Assembly (NCBI GenBank): GCA_035610835.1
Contig: CM069447.1
Location: forward strand, 57,915,048 to 57,979,047
Direction: 5' to 3'
Source: Ophiura sarsii
Lineage: Eukaryota > Echinodermata > Ophiuroidea > Amphilepidida > Ophiuridae
Length of the DNA: 64,000 bases
This document shows positions 11,125 through 23,769 of the stretch, piece by piece (the stretch's first letter is position 1; the number at the start of each line of letters is the position of its first letter). A model generated the notes under the pieces. The model was not told where the DNA came from and did not search any database. It was given only the letters and a program-made list of their open reading frames with translations. A program made the position numbers and the translations under genes.

Positions 11125-12184
11125 TGGCCATGTGTTTTGAACTGACCACCCAAAAAGGGTGGCGGCGTTGCATTTTTGGTGACGAATCATCCATCTCTCT
11201 CTATTAACTTAACAACTATATGTGGTAGAGCTATGGTTTAGGTGTCATTTGAAAGCTTATTTATCTAGCTACACCGTGTGAATAAATCAGGTATTTCTAT
11301 AACTGTTTGGCTGAGATATGATTGATTATACTTCGAAAGTCAGGGGTGGCGGCGGTGGCGGTGGCGGCGGTGGCGGTGGCGTCGTGTACAATCTCTATGG
11401 GGAATATAGAAAATGTTCCCAATTCTACGTTCAAATTACAATAACTCCTCATTTCTGTATGGAACAACCATGATTTTGCTCTCATTTTATCGATTGTTTT
11501 ATATTCTATAAGTTTCTGTTTCAACAAACGTGTCAACTCTTACGTAACAGTTATAATCACGAATCGATTGCATTGTCTTTGGCTTTTTCCCTATTCACTA
11601 CACAGTAAACTTGCCCTAATTCATCGGTTTTACATACATGACTATAACAACAAAATTATTCAACCGATTATAGCAAAATTATACATTTTTGGAAAGCTCT
11701 CGAATAGGGGAATTCAGAAATCTTGCTTAAAATAGGATAGGGTGAATAACCAAAAAAATATATGTGTAAACTCTAATAAATTTGAAATGTAAACGTTTGT
11801 GCTCATTTACTTCCCGATATAGTATATTTCAACAAGTTACACTTGACAACCGTTATGTTCTGATGGGTAAATTGCATGAGGAACTAATGTGCACAGTAAA
11901 ATGATGATTGGGATAGGAATAAAAAAAATATTGAGCTTTAATCAAAATATGAAAAAAATCGATATTTTTTTAACATTCTTAATCACAACATGTTACCATT
12001 ATATCTTATGCAAATTCCAATCGCATATTTAGATTCCTTGTGAGATTACCGTTCAGAAAATATATACTTTTTATGGGGTAGAACAAGTAGTTATTGCGAT
12101 ATGCTAATTCGAATCTCAGATGGTGTAAAATGTAAAAATCTGGACATGCAACGGGAAGGGTGGCGAGTTCAAAACACATGGCCA
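11125..12184. mobile_element. TA-flanked inverted-repeat element, about 1.06 kb
   Basis: The left end TGGCCATGTGTTTTGAACT at 11125 is exactly repeated in inverse at the right end (to 12184), each flanked by TA (11123-11124 and 12185-12186). The inverted repeat continues into a CCACCC/GGGTGG stretch, about 30 bp in total. TA target duplication suggests a Tc1/mariner-type element, here non-autonomous since no transposase is recognised. It contains a GGTGGC microsatellite at 11344-11381. Confidence 0.7.
11344..11381. repeat. GGTGGC/GGC-type microsatellite
   Basis: Interrupted array of GGTGGCGGC units, visible directly. On the minus strand it reads as an Ala-Thr-rich string inside a 79-aa frame, which I do not regard as a gene. 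Confidence 0.85.
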
Positions 12185-12186
12185 TA

Positions 12187-13249
12187 TATTTTGATTAAAT
12201 CAACCAGTTCATCATGAAATGGGTCGCATATGTTTTCATACGCTGGAATATCATTCTTGGCTCAGTTGTATTTTGTGAACATGATCATAACTATAATCGG
12301 CTTCGTTAGACCCTTTTTCTTTTTTCTTGTCACTTTCTTAACAACACTCTCTGGTCTGCGATAGGCGTTATGGTGTATGTACCAATAGAGGGCTCACTCA
12401 CTGATCTCACCCCTAAAAAGGGGCTACTTACTTTGGATTTGACCTTTTTACTTCCATATACTGGTACACTATACTAACGATCATCCTAAGCTAAAACCAG
12501 GATGAATGCGAAATGAGCAAATCTTTCGTGTGTGGTTTTACGGAGGATCAAAATTGACCAGAGGCAGACACGATAAGTACGAAGTATATGAATATATTTA
12601 TATACCGTTTTCCTCGATAATTCAAAATGGCGATTTTCGAGAACTGGAGAGCCGACGTTCAGTCCTACATTGTAGCTTAAGGAGTAAGCCTTGACATTGG
12701 TCCTCTCCCAAAATATTTTCTTTAGCGATATAGCTACATTTCCGCATTTGTGACTATTTCCCCACTATTTCCTATCTTTCAATATCGTGTAGTAAAGAAA
12801 CCTGTATACGTCCGAACAGGGACAGAACGTTTGATCGGTTTTTTTTACGATAAACTATAAACTCTTAAACAGCTACAAAAATATCGCCTTCACTACATGT
12901 TTTAGAATGTACAGGCGTCAACTTCAATATAAAGGGGTGTGATACTATCGTGACGTGAATTTTGCATCAAAAGCATCGTCCCTAGGTAGATCAAACGTCA
13001 CTAGACCGGTTCTCGGATGGGAGCGGTGTTTGGCATGGCGAAGTATAGAGGGTGTTGTTCGATTGTGTAACAGTGAAATTACACACGGCATACGAAGTAA
13101 ACTAGATCATAACTGGGATGTAAGCATCAACGACGAAATACCCTATCCGTCAATCTCAATTTGTCACCGCATACTAAATATAAAAGCTAATTTTGTTTTG
13201 TCCTTCCAAGTGTAATTTGATATGTTGGGATTCCTTTATTACACTATTA
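12187..13249. other. No recognised feature
   Basis: About 1 kb without a recognised gene. Short frames at 12506-12694 and 12955-13215 (62 and 86 aa) show no motif I can identify. The second has fairly balanced codons, but no splice context or homology can be claimed. Confidence 0.3.
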
Positions 13250-13625
13250 ACCACCGCGTAGGCAGGGATAGCACTGGATCAAAAATGTGAGAGGTCCCAT
13301 GACATTTTTCAGGACCCCGTTGGACTTCAAAAACAAATTTAAGGGGTCCCCCAAGAAATTGAGGGGTCCAGAAGTTTGGGTATTTGAAAATGTTACTTTT
13401 TTACGGGCAGTTTTAATGAATTTATATTGTGAGCAAAGGATGGATATGTAATTTAAAGAATTTCTTAAGGTTTCCATTTCCATACATCGTCAAATTTAAG
13501 GGGTCCCTTCAATTTTGATCGGGACCCGCAAGTCTTTCCAATTTGAAACCTGACGCGTCACTATTAGAAATTGAGAGGTCTAGGACGCGCAGACGCGTCA
13601 GAATGCGACCCCTGCGCGTAGGTAT
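13250..13625. repeat. GGGGTCC-rich low-complexity region
   Basis: The motifs AGGGGTCCC, AGGGGTCC, GAGAGGTCC and GGACCCC recur in both orientations at 13290-13610, together with repeated ACGCGTCA. It begins with CGCGTAGGCAGGG and ends with CCTGCGCGTAGG. This may be a degenerate mobile element; the class is not assigned. A 78-aa minus frame through it is likely incidental. Confidence 0.45.
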
Positions 13626-14149
13626 TGCGTTAACCCGAAAAACACTAGTCAACATTTACATTGATATCCTATATCATCTATGAATTGATATGATTTTGTT
13701 GTTGGTTTTAAAGAGTATAATTTCCTGACACTAAACAAATAATACAAATATTGCTTTCTTAAAAATGTAACAAATAAATTAATTGCAGTTTGTCAAAATC
13801 AACAATTAATTCAAAGTACAGTTAATAATCCCTGGCGACTAATCACCTCTTGGTGATGTTTCAAACAAAACACACCTTCACTAAACCACATGTCAGTAAT
13901 CAAGAGATAGCCTCAGTCCCAAAGACGTAGAAGGCATCAACATGGAACAGGCTACGCGATCTCAAAGAAATAATATCTATGGGCAGAATATTCAATTAAC
14001 GAACTCACAACTACACTTAAATTCACTTACCCCCCCCCAAAAAAGCGCAATAATAATTTTGTAACTAATGAAAAGTGACACGTACAGTGTAATAACCAGA
14101 AGCAAAACTTGAAGCGGATGTTTATGACGTCTTATTGAGATATAATTAA
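13626..14149. other. No recognised feature
   Basis: AT-rich intergenic-type sequence with a short C10 run near 14031. No gene or repeat partner was identified. Confidence 0.35.
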
Positions 14150-14164
14150 TACATCAGGTACTCG

Positions 14165-14345
14165 AGGCAGTTGGGACATATATGATTGAAACTCATTTCG
14201 GTAGAGGTTATTTCACTCGAAATAAGTACCGAGAAACATGCATCTTGATCAATTAAATAAGCCTTGGCAATCGATCAAAATATATCAACACATGGCATTG
14301 GCAGTTGCAATGAGGGTCTTCGTATGTATGTTTATTACGAGCATC
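14165..14345. repeat. Diverged relative of the 19-23 kb duplicated units
   Basis: The order ATGATTGAAACTCATTT, then a TTAAATAAGCC/ATATTAAGCC match, then CATCGATC/AATCGATC and GGCAGTT/GGCAGCTTTT resembles 19868-20035 and 22425-22600. Similarity is moderate, and this is a third, older copy at best. Confidence 0.45.
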
Positions 14346-15022
14346 GCTGCTTATTGGTAAACACTCTACAAATATATTTAGGTTTGATAAAGTCTAAATA
14401 AGGCTGATGATTTTGTTTAAAGGTTGATCCAAAAACCCTATATGTTTTGTTTTAAAACGTCATATTATATTGCGTTTTGTACCACAATTATTAGCCACCC
14501 CTTTCTGTTGATACCAAACAAGTACCAACATTACCTACCATATTATATTACTATGACGTCATGATAGCTTTTCGGTCCCGGTCTGCTGTCATAGGGAGGT
14601 ATTTAATACCAACATGTTCTTTAAAATGTGTAGAATACAACCTATATTATTGGACATCCTTGCTAACGTTGATGTATTTGACGTTTGTCCCGATTTAGGG
14701 TCAAAGGTCATATGCGTTTCAATTGGACGTAAACATAAACTGCGCCAATAAAGTATCTAAACACTTACAAATGGTCAGATTTATCGGAACCTGAAATAGT
14801 ATGCAAACAATAATTAATTCAATTCAATTCACAGTTATCTTCTGCGCATTTTGTCACCTCTTTTGTTGCGCTACGATGTTGTTTAGCGGATTTAAGGGCA
14901 CTTGAGTGGCTTAAGGTCGAATTCAAAAGTTGCAAAAGTTGCTAAAGTGGATAGTTTTGAAGTATTGTTTCAATGAACACAACTACCAACAAATATCTCT
15001 TTGTCATTGTTCTTGACTATGC
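14346..15022. other. No recognised feature
   Basis: Non-coding AT-rich sequence leading into the reverse-transcriptase relic. A tandem AATTC run lies at about 14816-14830. Confidence 0.3.
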
Positions 15023-15900
15023 CCTTGGAGCCTGGATGAACAGCACTGAAAAAAGAGGCCATAGATGGCAGAGAAGAAGAGCTAGGATTCCACCTCACAA
15101 AAAGAAGCAGCAGAATAGGACCAACCGTACTAACTGACTTAGACTTCGCTGACGACATTGCACTGTTGTCTGAGGAAGTGTTCCAAGCGCAATCACTACT
15201 CAACAGAGTGGAGACTTCAGTGGGCAGAGTTGGGCTCAAAATGAACGCTGCAAAGACGAAGTACATGTCCTTCAACCAGACACAAGTACCTGTGATCACC
15301 ACAAGTGAAGGCATGCGCCTTGATAAAGTGAAGGAATTCAAATACCTTGGAGCCTGGATGAACAGCACTGAAAAGGACATCAAAACACGCAAAGCATCTG
15401 CATGGAGAGCTTGTGGCAAGTCAATTATGGAAGGCTAAATCACTATCCAGAAAGCTCGAAGAGAGACTGTTCATAGCTACAGTAGAATCAGTCCTCCTTT
15501 ATGGATGTGAGGCATGAACGGTCACCCCAAAGCTTGGTAAACAACTGGATGGATGCTACACTAGGATGCTAAGCTCTGTGTTCAACATCAACTGGAGTCA
15601 GCATGTGACGAATAAAGACCTGTATGGGGACATGCCAAAAGTCGTTGGACAAGATCAGAGAACGCAGAGCAAGATTTGCTGGACACTGCTTCAGGGGGTC
15701 CAAGGAGCTTGTACACAAACTCATACATTGGATTCCAAAGCATGGAGTAAGAAAGCGTGGCAGACCAGCCCTAACCTACATTGACATACTAAAACGTGAT
15801 ACAGAACTGCAGGTGGAAGAAATCAAGACAACTATGTTGGAAAGGAAGATCTGGAGGGGCATCGTGGTTCGGAAAAATCATCCGCCATAAGTCAAGTCAA
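15023..15900 (+). pseudogene. Broken non-LTR reverse transcriptase fragment
   Basis: Plus-strand remnant of a LINE RT. Frame 1 from about 15053 reads through a GREEELGFHLTKRSSR stretch and the catalytic motif DLDFADDIALLSE (about 15136-15174), then EFKYLGAWMNSTEKDI, to a stop at 15436. A +/-1 frameshift near 15420 moves the continuing homology (KLEERLF, SVLLYGCEA) into another frame, where the expected Trp codon is TGA near 15513. A second shift near 15655 leads into ARFAGHCF, HGVRKRGRPALTY and a stop at 15888-15890. Only the RT palm C-terminal half and downstream region are present; endonuclease and N-terminal RT are missing. The 3' end carries AAGTC-type short tandem repeats. This FADD/AGHC/GRPALTY layout is typical of an RTE- or I-like clade, which I cannot fix. 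Not functional. Confidence 0.88.
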
Positions 15901-16089
15901 GTAAGTCAACCAACAAATTAATTGCACTATGGGATATAATTGCTTAGTGTGTGATTAACCAGTGAAAATGTGTGTGTGTACAGATTCCCTGTCGATTCAT
16001 TTTATCCATTTTCCCCCATACCATACTGGTTCAGATAGGATAGATATGACGGGGCTGACAATACAAATATATGATATCTTATAGGAAAC
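15901..16089. other. No recognised feature
   Basis: Short spacer with a (TG)n stretch near 15970. No gene seen. Confidence 0.3.
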
Positions 16090-16290
16090 CAATTTTAGTT
16101 CAACTTTGTAGTCGTTAGTCGTGGTTATTGAAATCACCATAACTGTAAAAAATCCATTCTATTTGATATGAATGAGGCATCAAACTACGAATGTTAATGT
16201 GCTCATTAAATGTATGTCTCATATTTGTGCTACCGATTATTCATTTTGGATAAGCCAACATCAAAGTACCTGGTCAGGGCCTGTAGGTGT
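16090..16290. mobile_element. Half copy of the 62-513 inverted-repeat element
   Basis: Matches 320-510: the GAATGAGGYATCAAACT stretch, CTCATATTTGTGCTACCGATT, and the terminal AGCCAACATCAAAGTACCTG. The opposite arm was not found, so the copy is truncated. Confidence 0.65.
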
Positions 16291-16648
16291 ATAGGTTGGG
16301 GCGTACCTACGTCATGCCGGTGAAAACAATCAAGTGCCGATGAAAACAAAAACAAAAACAACTTGCGCAGATCAATCAATTACGGCAACCGCATATTGCG
16401 CCTACTGCAAATCAAGTGCGTAACGTTGAGTGCCTGCATGGAATGTTTTGCTTTTGAAACACTGGTTGCCAAGCAAATTTGCTAAAAATAACTCAAGGTC
16501 CCGTATGTCCGCGCCATCCTATATATACTAACGGACATTCCAATACAGCAGTAAAGAAAACATTTCATTTGTGTAATTTGTTCACACTTCCAGCTTCCTA
16601 TCCAAATTTTCGAGACCCCATTTTTAGAGATATCCACCAAGTGTGTAA

Positions 16649-16782
16649 GGGAGCACATCAAAACTCGACCGCCGGTTCCGCCCGGTTGCATATCATTGTT
16701 TAGAACAATAGAAACCGGCTGCAACCGCACAGAACCCTACGGAACCGGCGGTTGCCGGGCGGTCGAGTTTTGATATGCTCCC
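16649..16782. mobile_element. Harbinger-type palindromic MITE, copy 1 (134 bp)
   Basis: The ends are GGGAGCACATCAAAACTCG and its inverse, directly flanked on both sides by TAA (16646-16648 and 16783-16785). The whole element is a long imperfect palindrome with a centre around TTGTTTAGAACAATAG. A three-base TAA target duplication and short palindromic structure are typical of PIF/Harbinger-derived MITEs. Two further copies lie at 40909-41049 and 55586-55735. No coding capacity. Confidence 0.85.
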
Positions 16783-17150
16783 TAAATCGTTATATTATAT
16801 TCCCAGTAATTATTTTCAAAACAGTTTCCATGGTCACATCTGTCAATCGCAGACTATTTTGAGTGCAGGTGTGAATTACTAATATTCCACGCCATTTCCA
16901 AGGTTCATGACACTTTGAAATGTCGCGTTTATGACGTATTTATCAATCCTAGTTATTAAAACATATTTATTTTTGCAATGTTTAAAAATGTATTTCAAGA
17001 TATTAGACCATGAATGTATATATTGGTGGTTAAAACATTGGTCGATCAAGCTGATATTCAACAGTAGTTGCTGTCTATATTCGATATATCCATATTGCGT
17101 AAAAATAAAACCAAGTGCATAGCACTAGACCAATATATTAAAATGATTAT

Positions 17151-17338
17151 AGGTCAATACATGCGTATGTGTTGTTTCGAGAGAAATTAGACAAATCAAT
17201 GCACGCGCGCTGATGTTGATGTGTGAATAATGGCACGATCCCGAAGGGGGAGTGCTATTGTGAGCATATCAACATTTGCGCAAGTGCATTGATTTTTCTA
17301 ATTATTTGAGAAACAAAACATACGCATGTATTGACCTA
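17151..17338. mobile_element. Foldback MITE, 188 bp
   Basis: AGGTCAATACATGCGTATGT at the left and its inverse at the right; the inverted arms run about 85 bp each around a short centre (GATCCCGAAGGGGGAG). A single arm of the same family is at 27399-27478. No target duplication could be fixed, and the superfamily is open. The small frames crossing it at 16879-17122 are incidental. Confidence 0.75.
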
Positions 17339-17639
17339 ATTCATACACGACACTTACAAATCAAAATTCACAATTTGAGCATAATTGTTGATCTTTATAA
17401 AAACGAATAAACACATTTTAACAAGTTTGCTAACACCCGCAGTGAAAATCGGCGAATCCACGATTCATGAACAACGAATCAAAACAAAGCATGTGGTGCG
17501 CGCAGTCAACGGCGCACACACGGAGTGCAGAATCAAGCGCAAACAATTAGAGCAGATAATGAATATTGGCTTGATTTCAACCGTAAATATTATCCAACCT
17601 TATGTCAATTCATACTGTAGTTTTATACCACGCGATCCC

Positions 17640-17960
17640 CATTTACTCTATACAATATGGCTAATCGAAGCTTGTCAATCATTAATCAACCAATATTATT
17701 TGCTCAGTATTTGCGGTCACAGGCAATTTTAGAAAAATGTCCTCTCACACAGCTTAAAAATGTTTGCAGACATGACGTTTTGTCGGCAGCTTTACCTACT
17801 AGTATTGGACGTAAGGTGATCTGCACACCTCTATTAAGCAATGTTTGACGAACGTGTTATGTTGAAAACTGCCGAAATAAATGCGACGCGTTTCGATCTG
17901 ATCAATTTACTGTGTCGTGAAAGAAGTCGCACTATCACAAAAAAGTGTCTCAAAAATATG
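17640..17960. repeat. Distant copy of the 4.3-4.7 kb block
   Basis: Shares ATTTGCTCAGTATTTGCGGT, TTTTGTCGGCA, AAGGTGATCTRCACACCTCT and the ATGTTTGACGAACGTG stretch with 4340-4540, in the same order and orientation. This ties the first 5 kb of the window to this region as an older duplication. Confidence 0.7.
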
Positions 17961-19079
17961 CATGTAGAGGCGACGTAGTTAAATAAAACAAAACAAATCT
18001 GTTATTAGTTCTATATTAAAGGGCCATTGCGAGATTGCCGAGAAATATAAAATTTGGAAAAAGGAATAGTTTCAATAGATTAGGTACGTACGGTAGGAAT
18101 CCTGGAGTGATATGGGAAAACTGTTGAATAACAGTCACATTCATTGTTCATTTCATTTACTACTTAACATATACCATTTGCAAAATTATTTTGACTTAAA
18201 ACAATGTTTCCGTGGTTCCTATCAATGAATGTGGTATGGCGCCGTTAGGACATCGTACTATCTTTAACCTCGAATCTGTATAGACGGCCACTTATTTTCG
18301 AGGTTAACGCACTAACCATAAGACTTCTTCTGGTCATAATTTGTAAGTTAACTTTTTAACCACGAGCTCGTCTACTACGATAACTACGAGTTAATTTTCG
18401 AAAATTAAAACTACGACGTTTACTTTAAGTTAGCGATGCCCGTCAACACGCAGCTACAGTATTCTCCTTCATCAAATCCATTAACGTCAACAGTGTTTAA
18501 TATGATGATTGTAAACAATCGATTAAGAGAACAGCTAAAAGGTTGTGTTTTTTACATATAAGTTGCCATGACCTTATCAAGGGAGCCGATAAGACTATCG
18601 ACCTTTGCAAGCCAACATATCTGACAACATAGATTACACTTCACGAAGCATTGAGGTATTTAGATAGAACATGTGAATAGTTGGACTAACTATATTGACA
18701 TGTTTTGCCAAAAATATAGCGTGATGAAAAAAGGTTAAATTATAACAGGCAACTGTTTATTACATTGTTATCTACAAACCCGAGTTACGAAATCGCAATA
18801 AAATATCTTTATACAAATACACCATACATCGATTACCACAGTTACGTGCACATTCATCATTATCGCCACAGCAATTTCATTAACAAAATGATCACTTTTG
18901 TAAAGCGTGTTTATGTTATGCACTTTGACGGATTTGAAAACTTTCAAAAGAGTCTTGTTTCGCCAAAACATGAAAACATGTTTTACACATGCCTGTTCGT
19001 AACCATGTTCCGTACGAAGGATATAGTCCTAGCAGTTCATCTTACTTTCAAAAAGGTTTTCTAAAATAAAATGTCTGCA
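17961..19079. other. No recognised feature
   Basis: About 1.1 kb of AT-rich sequence. It contains an inverted pair TAACCTCGAA/TTCGAGGTTA at about 18267-18307. A 99-codon frame at 18765-19064 has no recognisable motif, and its composition resembles that of the surrounding non-coding DNA. Confidence 0.3.
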
Positions 19080-21320
19080 AGTTGAAGGTTATTATTAATT
19101 TTGCTTATATGGACCCGCGAGTCTGAAATCTCTCCACACGAAAAAAACCACCTTACGGTTATATTAGCACATAGTAATATACGCAGCAGACGCTAGACTG
19201 AAATTAACAATAAACATGATAAAAGCCAAAGTTTTGTATCCGTATTATCCTGATATTATTGCTAGTTCTGGCTGTGCCTTCTATTTTATCTAAATCCCTT
19301 CTTCTTATATTTCAATTATCGATTAATAATGTGTACTGACTTGATCCTTCGTTTTTCACAGAGACAACCAACAAATGTCAAACATCAGCTGAACTACTAT
19401 TTAATTCTCTTAATTCAAGGAAACGTGCACAGGGGACGAGGCATCACATGGAGAGAGGGAAACATCTTTTGAATTGTATGGAATATTTCTAACGGGATGA
19501 ATAATTTACGTCAGGAATTCTATTTTCTTGGTTAAAACTTGTTGCATGGATGAGTCTCATTTTCTTTATATTTCACTAAATACTTTTAAGATGACCAAAA
19601 TATGGTTCTTATTTCAATTGAAATATCGTATGATTAATGTACACTGTATTACACAACGCATTAAATCAAGAATATAATATAGGCCTATTTCCTTGATTAA
19701 TGAGCTCGCGCTTAAAATAACCCAGACTCACAGATATTTACCAATGATTGTTGCATCACTTATTAAAATTGACACACACAGTTGATCATCTAGAAGTGAA
19801 ACCCGAAGCAGCGGATAACGTCACATGAATCATTTATTATTTTCATATCACGCACTCGACACATTTGGAGCTTCGATGATTGAAAATCATTTTAATGGAG
19901 GGCATATCACCTAGCATAAGTACAGACAAACTCGGTGGAACATTCATCTATGTCAGTATATTAAGCCACCGCAATCGATCCATATGCACTCAAATACATC
20001 AAATGATGGTATGAATGCCCTTGGCAGCTTTTAGAAGGTCTCTGTTATTCTATATTTCCACAAATACTGCGGCTCGGGGCAACAACAAAAAATCACATAA
20101 TATCGCACGTTCAATAATGTTAGAATTGTGTTGATATACATTTCAAGGTTATTCAAATAGTACACAATTTATTTGCCTAAAATAAAGACGTGAATTATTA
20201 TATTTACATTTTATTTTATTCATATTTTTCAATGTAGCCCTCTAAAATGATTGATACGTACAGAAGAAGACACATTAATTTGTTATTCTATATTTCCACA
20301 AATACTGCGGTCTCAGGGTATAAAAAAATCTCATATTATATCGCACGCTCAATAATGTTAGAATTGTGTTGATATACATTTCAAGGTTATTCAAATAGTA
20401 CATGTACACAATTTATTTACCTAAAATAAAAGACGTGAATAATTATATTTACATTTTATTTTATTCATATTTTTCAATATAGCCCTTTTAAATTATTGAT
20501 ATGTATAGAAGAAGACACAGTTGTATTAATTTGCGCACGGACTTCGTCATTTTAAACGGCCGTATCTGGGGAATTCCGATTTTGATAAAATCAATACTAT
20601 GAATTCTAAACAATTTAGCAGTTTTATCAACTGATGTTCCTCAATGCATACTATATTTGACAATTGAAATGACTCAACCCCCCTTAAATGAATTAACAAT
20701 TTCAGTGATTTGTTAAAACGGTGCTTTTTAACATTTTTATTTAAGGCGATTTAGAGTTCTAAGTTTAAAAAAAAGCACCATTCTTTTGAAACAGTACAGA
20801 ATATGAATAATCGCAAAATAAGAAACCATAAAGATATGAGTGGATAGAGTAAGCAATGCACAACATTAAATCTAAACCTAGAAGTATAGCAGTGGGGGTG
20901 GACAGAAGAACAGGGGGCGGGGGTAAATATATCTCCGGGGTTTATGATATAAAATTCGTATGCGCGACAAGTGCTTCTGGCCGTTTGGTTCTGTATCGTG
21001 TAGAAAGGTTATAGAATTGCAAAATAAAGATCTCCAAAAACTTATATTTTTACAAAGTGCAGCGTAGTGTTCAACTCGGTTGTACTTCTTCAGGCAATTA
21101 ACCCACCAGGTAGGTAACGTTACATCTGAACATAGACTTTCAGAAAAGGATTCCTGTCGTGAATTAATTTGTTCTTTGTTGCGGCTACTAGCTGACTGGT
21201 AACAACCATCTATTTGAAAATGAGTCAACACTTTGAAGTTTTTTTTCATACGAGCCAACATTTCATTTATTTTCTGCACTCCTCACAAGGGTTGCAGTTA
21301 TAGTCCTAACCATTTTTTCT
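19080..21320. repeat. Large tandem duplication, unit 1
   Basis: Collinear with 21340-23140. Shared landmarks in order are TGGACC..GTCTGAA, CCTGATATTATTG, AAATCCCTTCTTCT, the ACAGAGACAACCA and AATGTCAAACATCAG stretches, ATTGTTGCATCACTTATTAA, GGAGCTTCGATGATTGAAA, AAACTCGGTGGAACAT, GGCGATTTAGAGTTCT and CATCTGAACATAGACT. Unit 1 additionally contains an internal tandem doubling of about 240 bp (20040-20281 and 20282-20535) seen only once in unit 2. No frame is conserved between the units, so the duplication appears non-coding. Confidence 0.8.
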
Positions 21321-21339
21321 GACCTTCAAACTATAGAAA

Positions 21340-23140
21340 GATGGAATCATTTCAAAAGATGCACGTTATCATTTGCTAATGTGGACCAGTATGTCTGAAT
21401 TCTCTCCAAAAACAAATAATTGCAGATGTGTCTTGCAGCTCATGTATGAAAATTACGATTCGATTACCATAGCCTACATGTAATATACGCAACAGACGTT
21501 GGTCGGAAATTAACAATACACATGACACGTGTCATTGTTTTGTACCCGTATCATCCTGATATTATTGATTGTTTTAGCTATGCCTTCTTTTTAGTCTAAA
21601 TCCCTTCTTCTCATATTTCAATGATTGTTCAATAATCTGAACTGACTTGAGCCTCCGTTTTTTTATGTGGCTATGAATTTACAGAGACAACCAGCTAATG
21701 TCAAACATCAGATGAACTACTATTTCATTTTCTTGGGTTATCTTTCTCATTAATCCTAACTCCCACGGCTATGTTTATGCGTGTAATGGGGGCAGGGGGA
21801 AAAGTACAATTGTTTTAACCCGAAAAATCACCGAGCACCTCCCGGGTTTCGATCCCGGGACCATCCGTGCCCCTATCAACTTAGCTAACTCCCCAGCGCA
21901 TATGCGGGCACAAACTTCGTGCCCACATATGCCTGCTGTAGGTGACGCAGCAGCACGCGCATGTAGATTAGGGTTAAGGAAACGCATACAGGGGACGAGC
22001 ATCACAGGGAGCAAATCTTTTGAATTGTATTGATTTTTTTTTGTAACGGGATGAATACGACAGGAATTCCATTTCCACGGTTACAACTTGTTGTTTAGAT
22101 GAGTGTCATATCACATGGGTGTTATATTTTACTAACGACTTTCAAGATGACCAACATATGGTTCTGATTTCATTAGAAATATCATCCGTTTAATGTGAAA
22201 TATAACATATTAAATTAGGAAAAGAATGTACATCCGTGAGCGGATTCATCCATTAATGAGCTCGCTCTTAAATGTAACCCAGACGCACAAATATTTACCA
22301 CTGATTGTTGCATCACTTATTAAAATTGACACAGACAGTTTATCACCCTGGAGAGAAACACGAAGCAGCGGGTATCGTCCCATGAATCATTGTTCATTAT
22401 ATCACACACTCGACGCGTTTGGAGCTTCGATGATTGAAACTCATTTTAGTGGAGGACATTGTCACCTAGAACAAGTGCAGACAAACTCGGTGGAACATCT
22501 ATCTATGCCAGTATATTAAGCCATCGCCATCGATCCATGTGTACTCAAATTCATAAACTAATGTTGTAAATGCCTTTGGCAGCTTTTAGCGAAGGTCTAC
22601 GCAATTCATATCACAAATACTGCAGTTTCAGGGCAAACAATCCATATAATTTTGCACGTTCAATAATGTTAGAATTGGGTTGACATTAATGTCAAGGTTA
22701 TTCGAATAGTACAAGTTGGTTTTTAATTTGTCAACCTGTGGACTGCAGTATTTGACCCTTATAGTCTTGAAACGTTTTGCTCAGCATAATTGTATCATCA
22801 CGTTAAACGCGTTAGCAATATTGCAGACATTGGTTAAAACGTTGTTTTTGTTGGATTTTTTATTGAAGGCGATTTAGAGTTCTTAGCTTTGAAACCAAAT
22901 CCTCTATTCCTTTGAAACAGTACACAATATGAAGCAGAATCCATAAAGATAGATATTAGTGGATAAAGTAATGTACAACATTAACTTATATCATCTGAAC
23001 ATAGACTCTCAAAAAAAAAAATCCTTTTTTTGATTCAGTTTTTTCCCTGTTACTCTGATGTCTGGGAATACTCTTCTATTTTGAAGTTCTTTTTTTCTTC
23101 TTACGAGTCAACGCTTTCTTTTATTTTTTGCATCAAATAA
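21340..23140. repeat. Large tandem duplication, unit 2
   Basis: Same block order as unit 1. It differs by carrying a tRNA-like SINE at about 21745-21970, where unit 1 reads straight through (AATTCAAGGAAACG), and by having a single copy of the 240-bp sub-repeat. The 97-codon frame at 22226-22519 is broken in unit 1 and is therefore not considered a gene. Confidence 0.8.
21745..21970 (-). mobile_element. tRNA-derived SINE with pol III-type boxes
   Basis: On the minus strand, TTAGCTAAGTTGATAG resembles a tRNA A box and GGGATCGAAACCC a B box, spaced as in a tRNA. A strong hairpin (stem GCATATGCGGGCAC with one mismatch, 21898-21933) lies just 5' of the head. The SINE interrupts unit 2 of the tandem duplication exactly where unit 1 is uninterrupted, which supports an insertion. 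The cloverleaf is not intact, so it is not a functional tRNA gene. The 79-aa frame at 21775-22014 is incidental. Confidence 0.65.
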
Positions 23141-23769
23141 CGTATTCAAATGCACCATACGCATACACTGTATCATAACACAGACAGTTTTAAAAATAAG
23201 GTATTTAAAAATAAGGTATTTGTAACTATCTGACACTAGTGGCATAGAGCCATGAAATATGCACCACATTGTATTTTTTGCACGTGGACATTTGCGTTGC
23301 TTAATTTGATATGTGATGTGATTTAAATGATCAAATCGCACCTGGCTATCACCTATCAGTCTCTTCATAAATATGTACATCAATATCAAGGCATAGAAAT
23401 AAACCTTATAATACGATATTCAAGACCTTTCTATGTAAACTATATTTCTTTTGTCACAGGCAATGAAAAAAAAAAGTAATCTTATATCGTAGAAGTACTT
23501 TCAGTCAACCTGATACCTACCGTCTTTCATCGAGCTCAGCTAGCTATATAGAATAACCTAGAAAACACACATAGCGTGTAAAACATCCAATCTTCGAGTT
23601 GAAAGTGTCCCCAAAATGTTTATACTCGGCATCCAAGATTTCAAATGAAGGGCTCCAGCAGTGCGTGCAGGTTTTTGGGCTACAAAACGGACCCAGGCTA
23701 TATAACGAGGCAAATATACTTTGCCGAGTATGACTGACAGCCCTGGTGTAGTTCCGTGGTTAAAATCCA
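23141..23769. other. No recognised feature
   Basis: Non-coding; includes a short tandem AAAATAAGGTATTT duplication near 23192-23221. No gene seen. Confidence 0.3.

Noticed and set aside
22226..22519. 97-codon plus-strand frame in duplication unit 2
   Set aside because: The corresponding sequence in unit 1 (about 19700-19960) has indels and stops, so the frame is not conserved.
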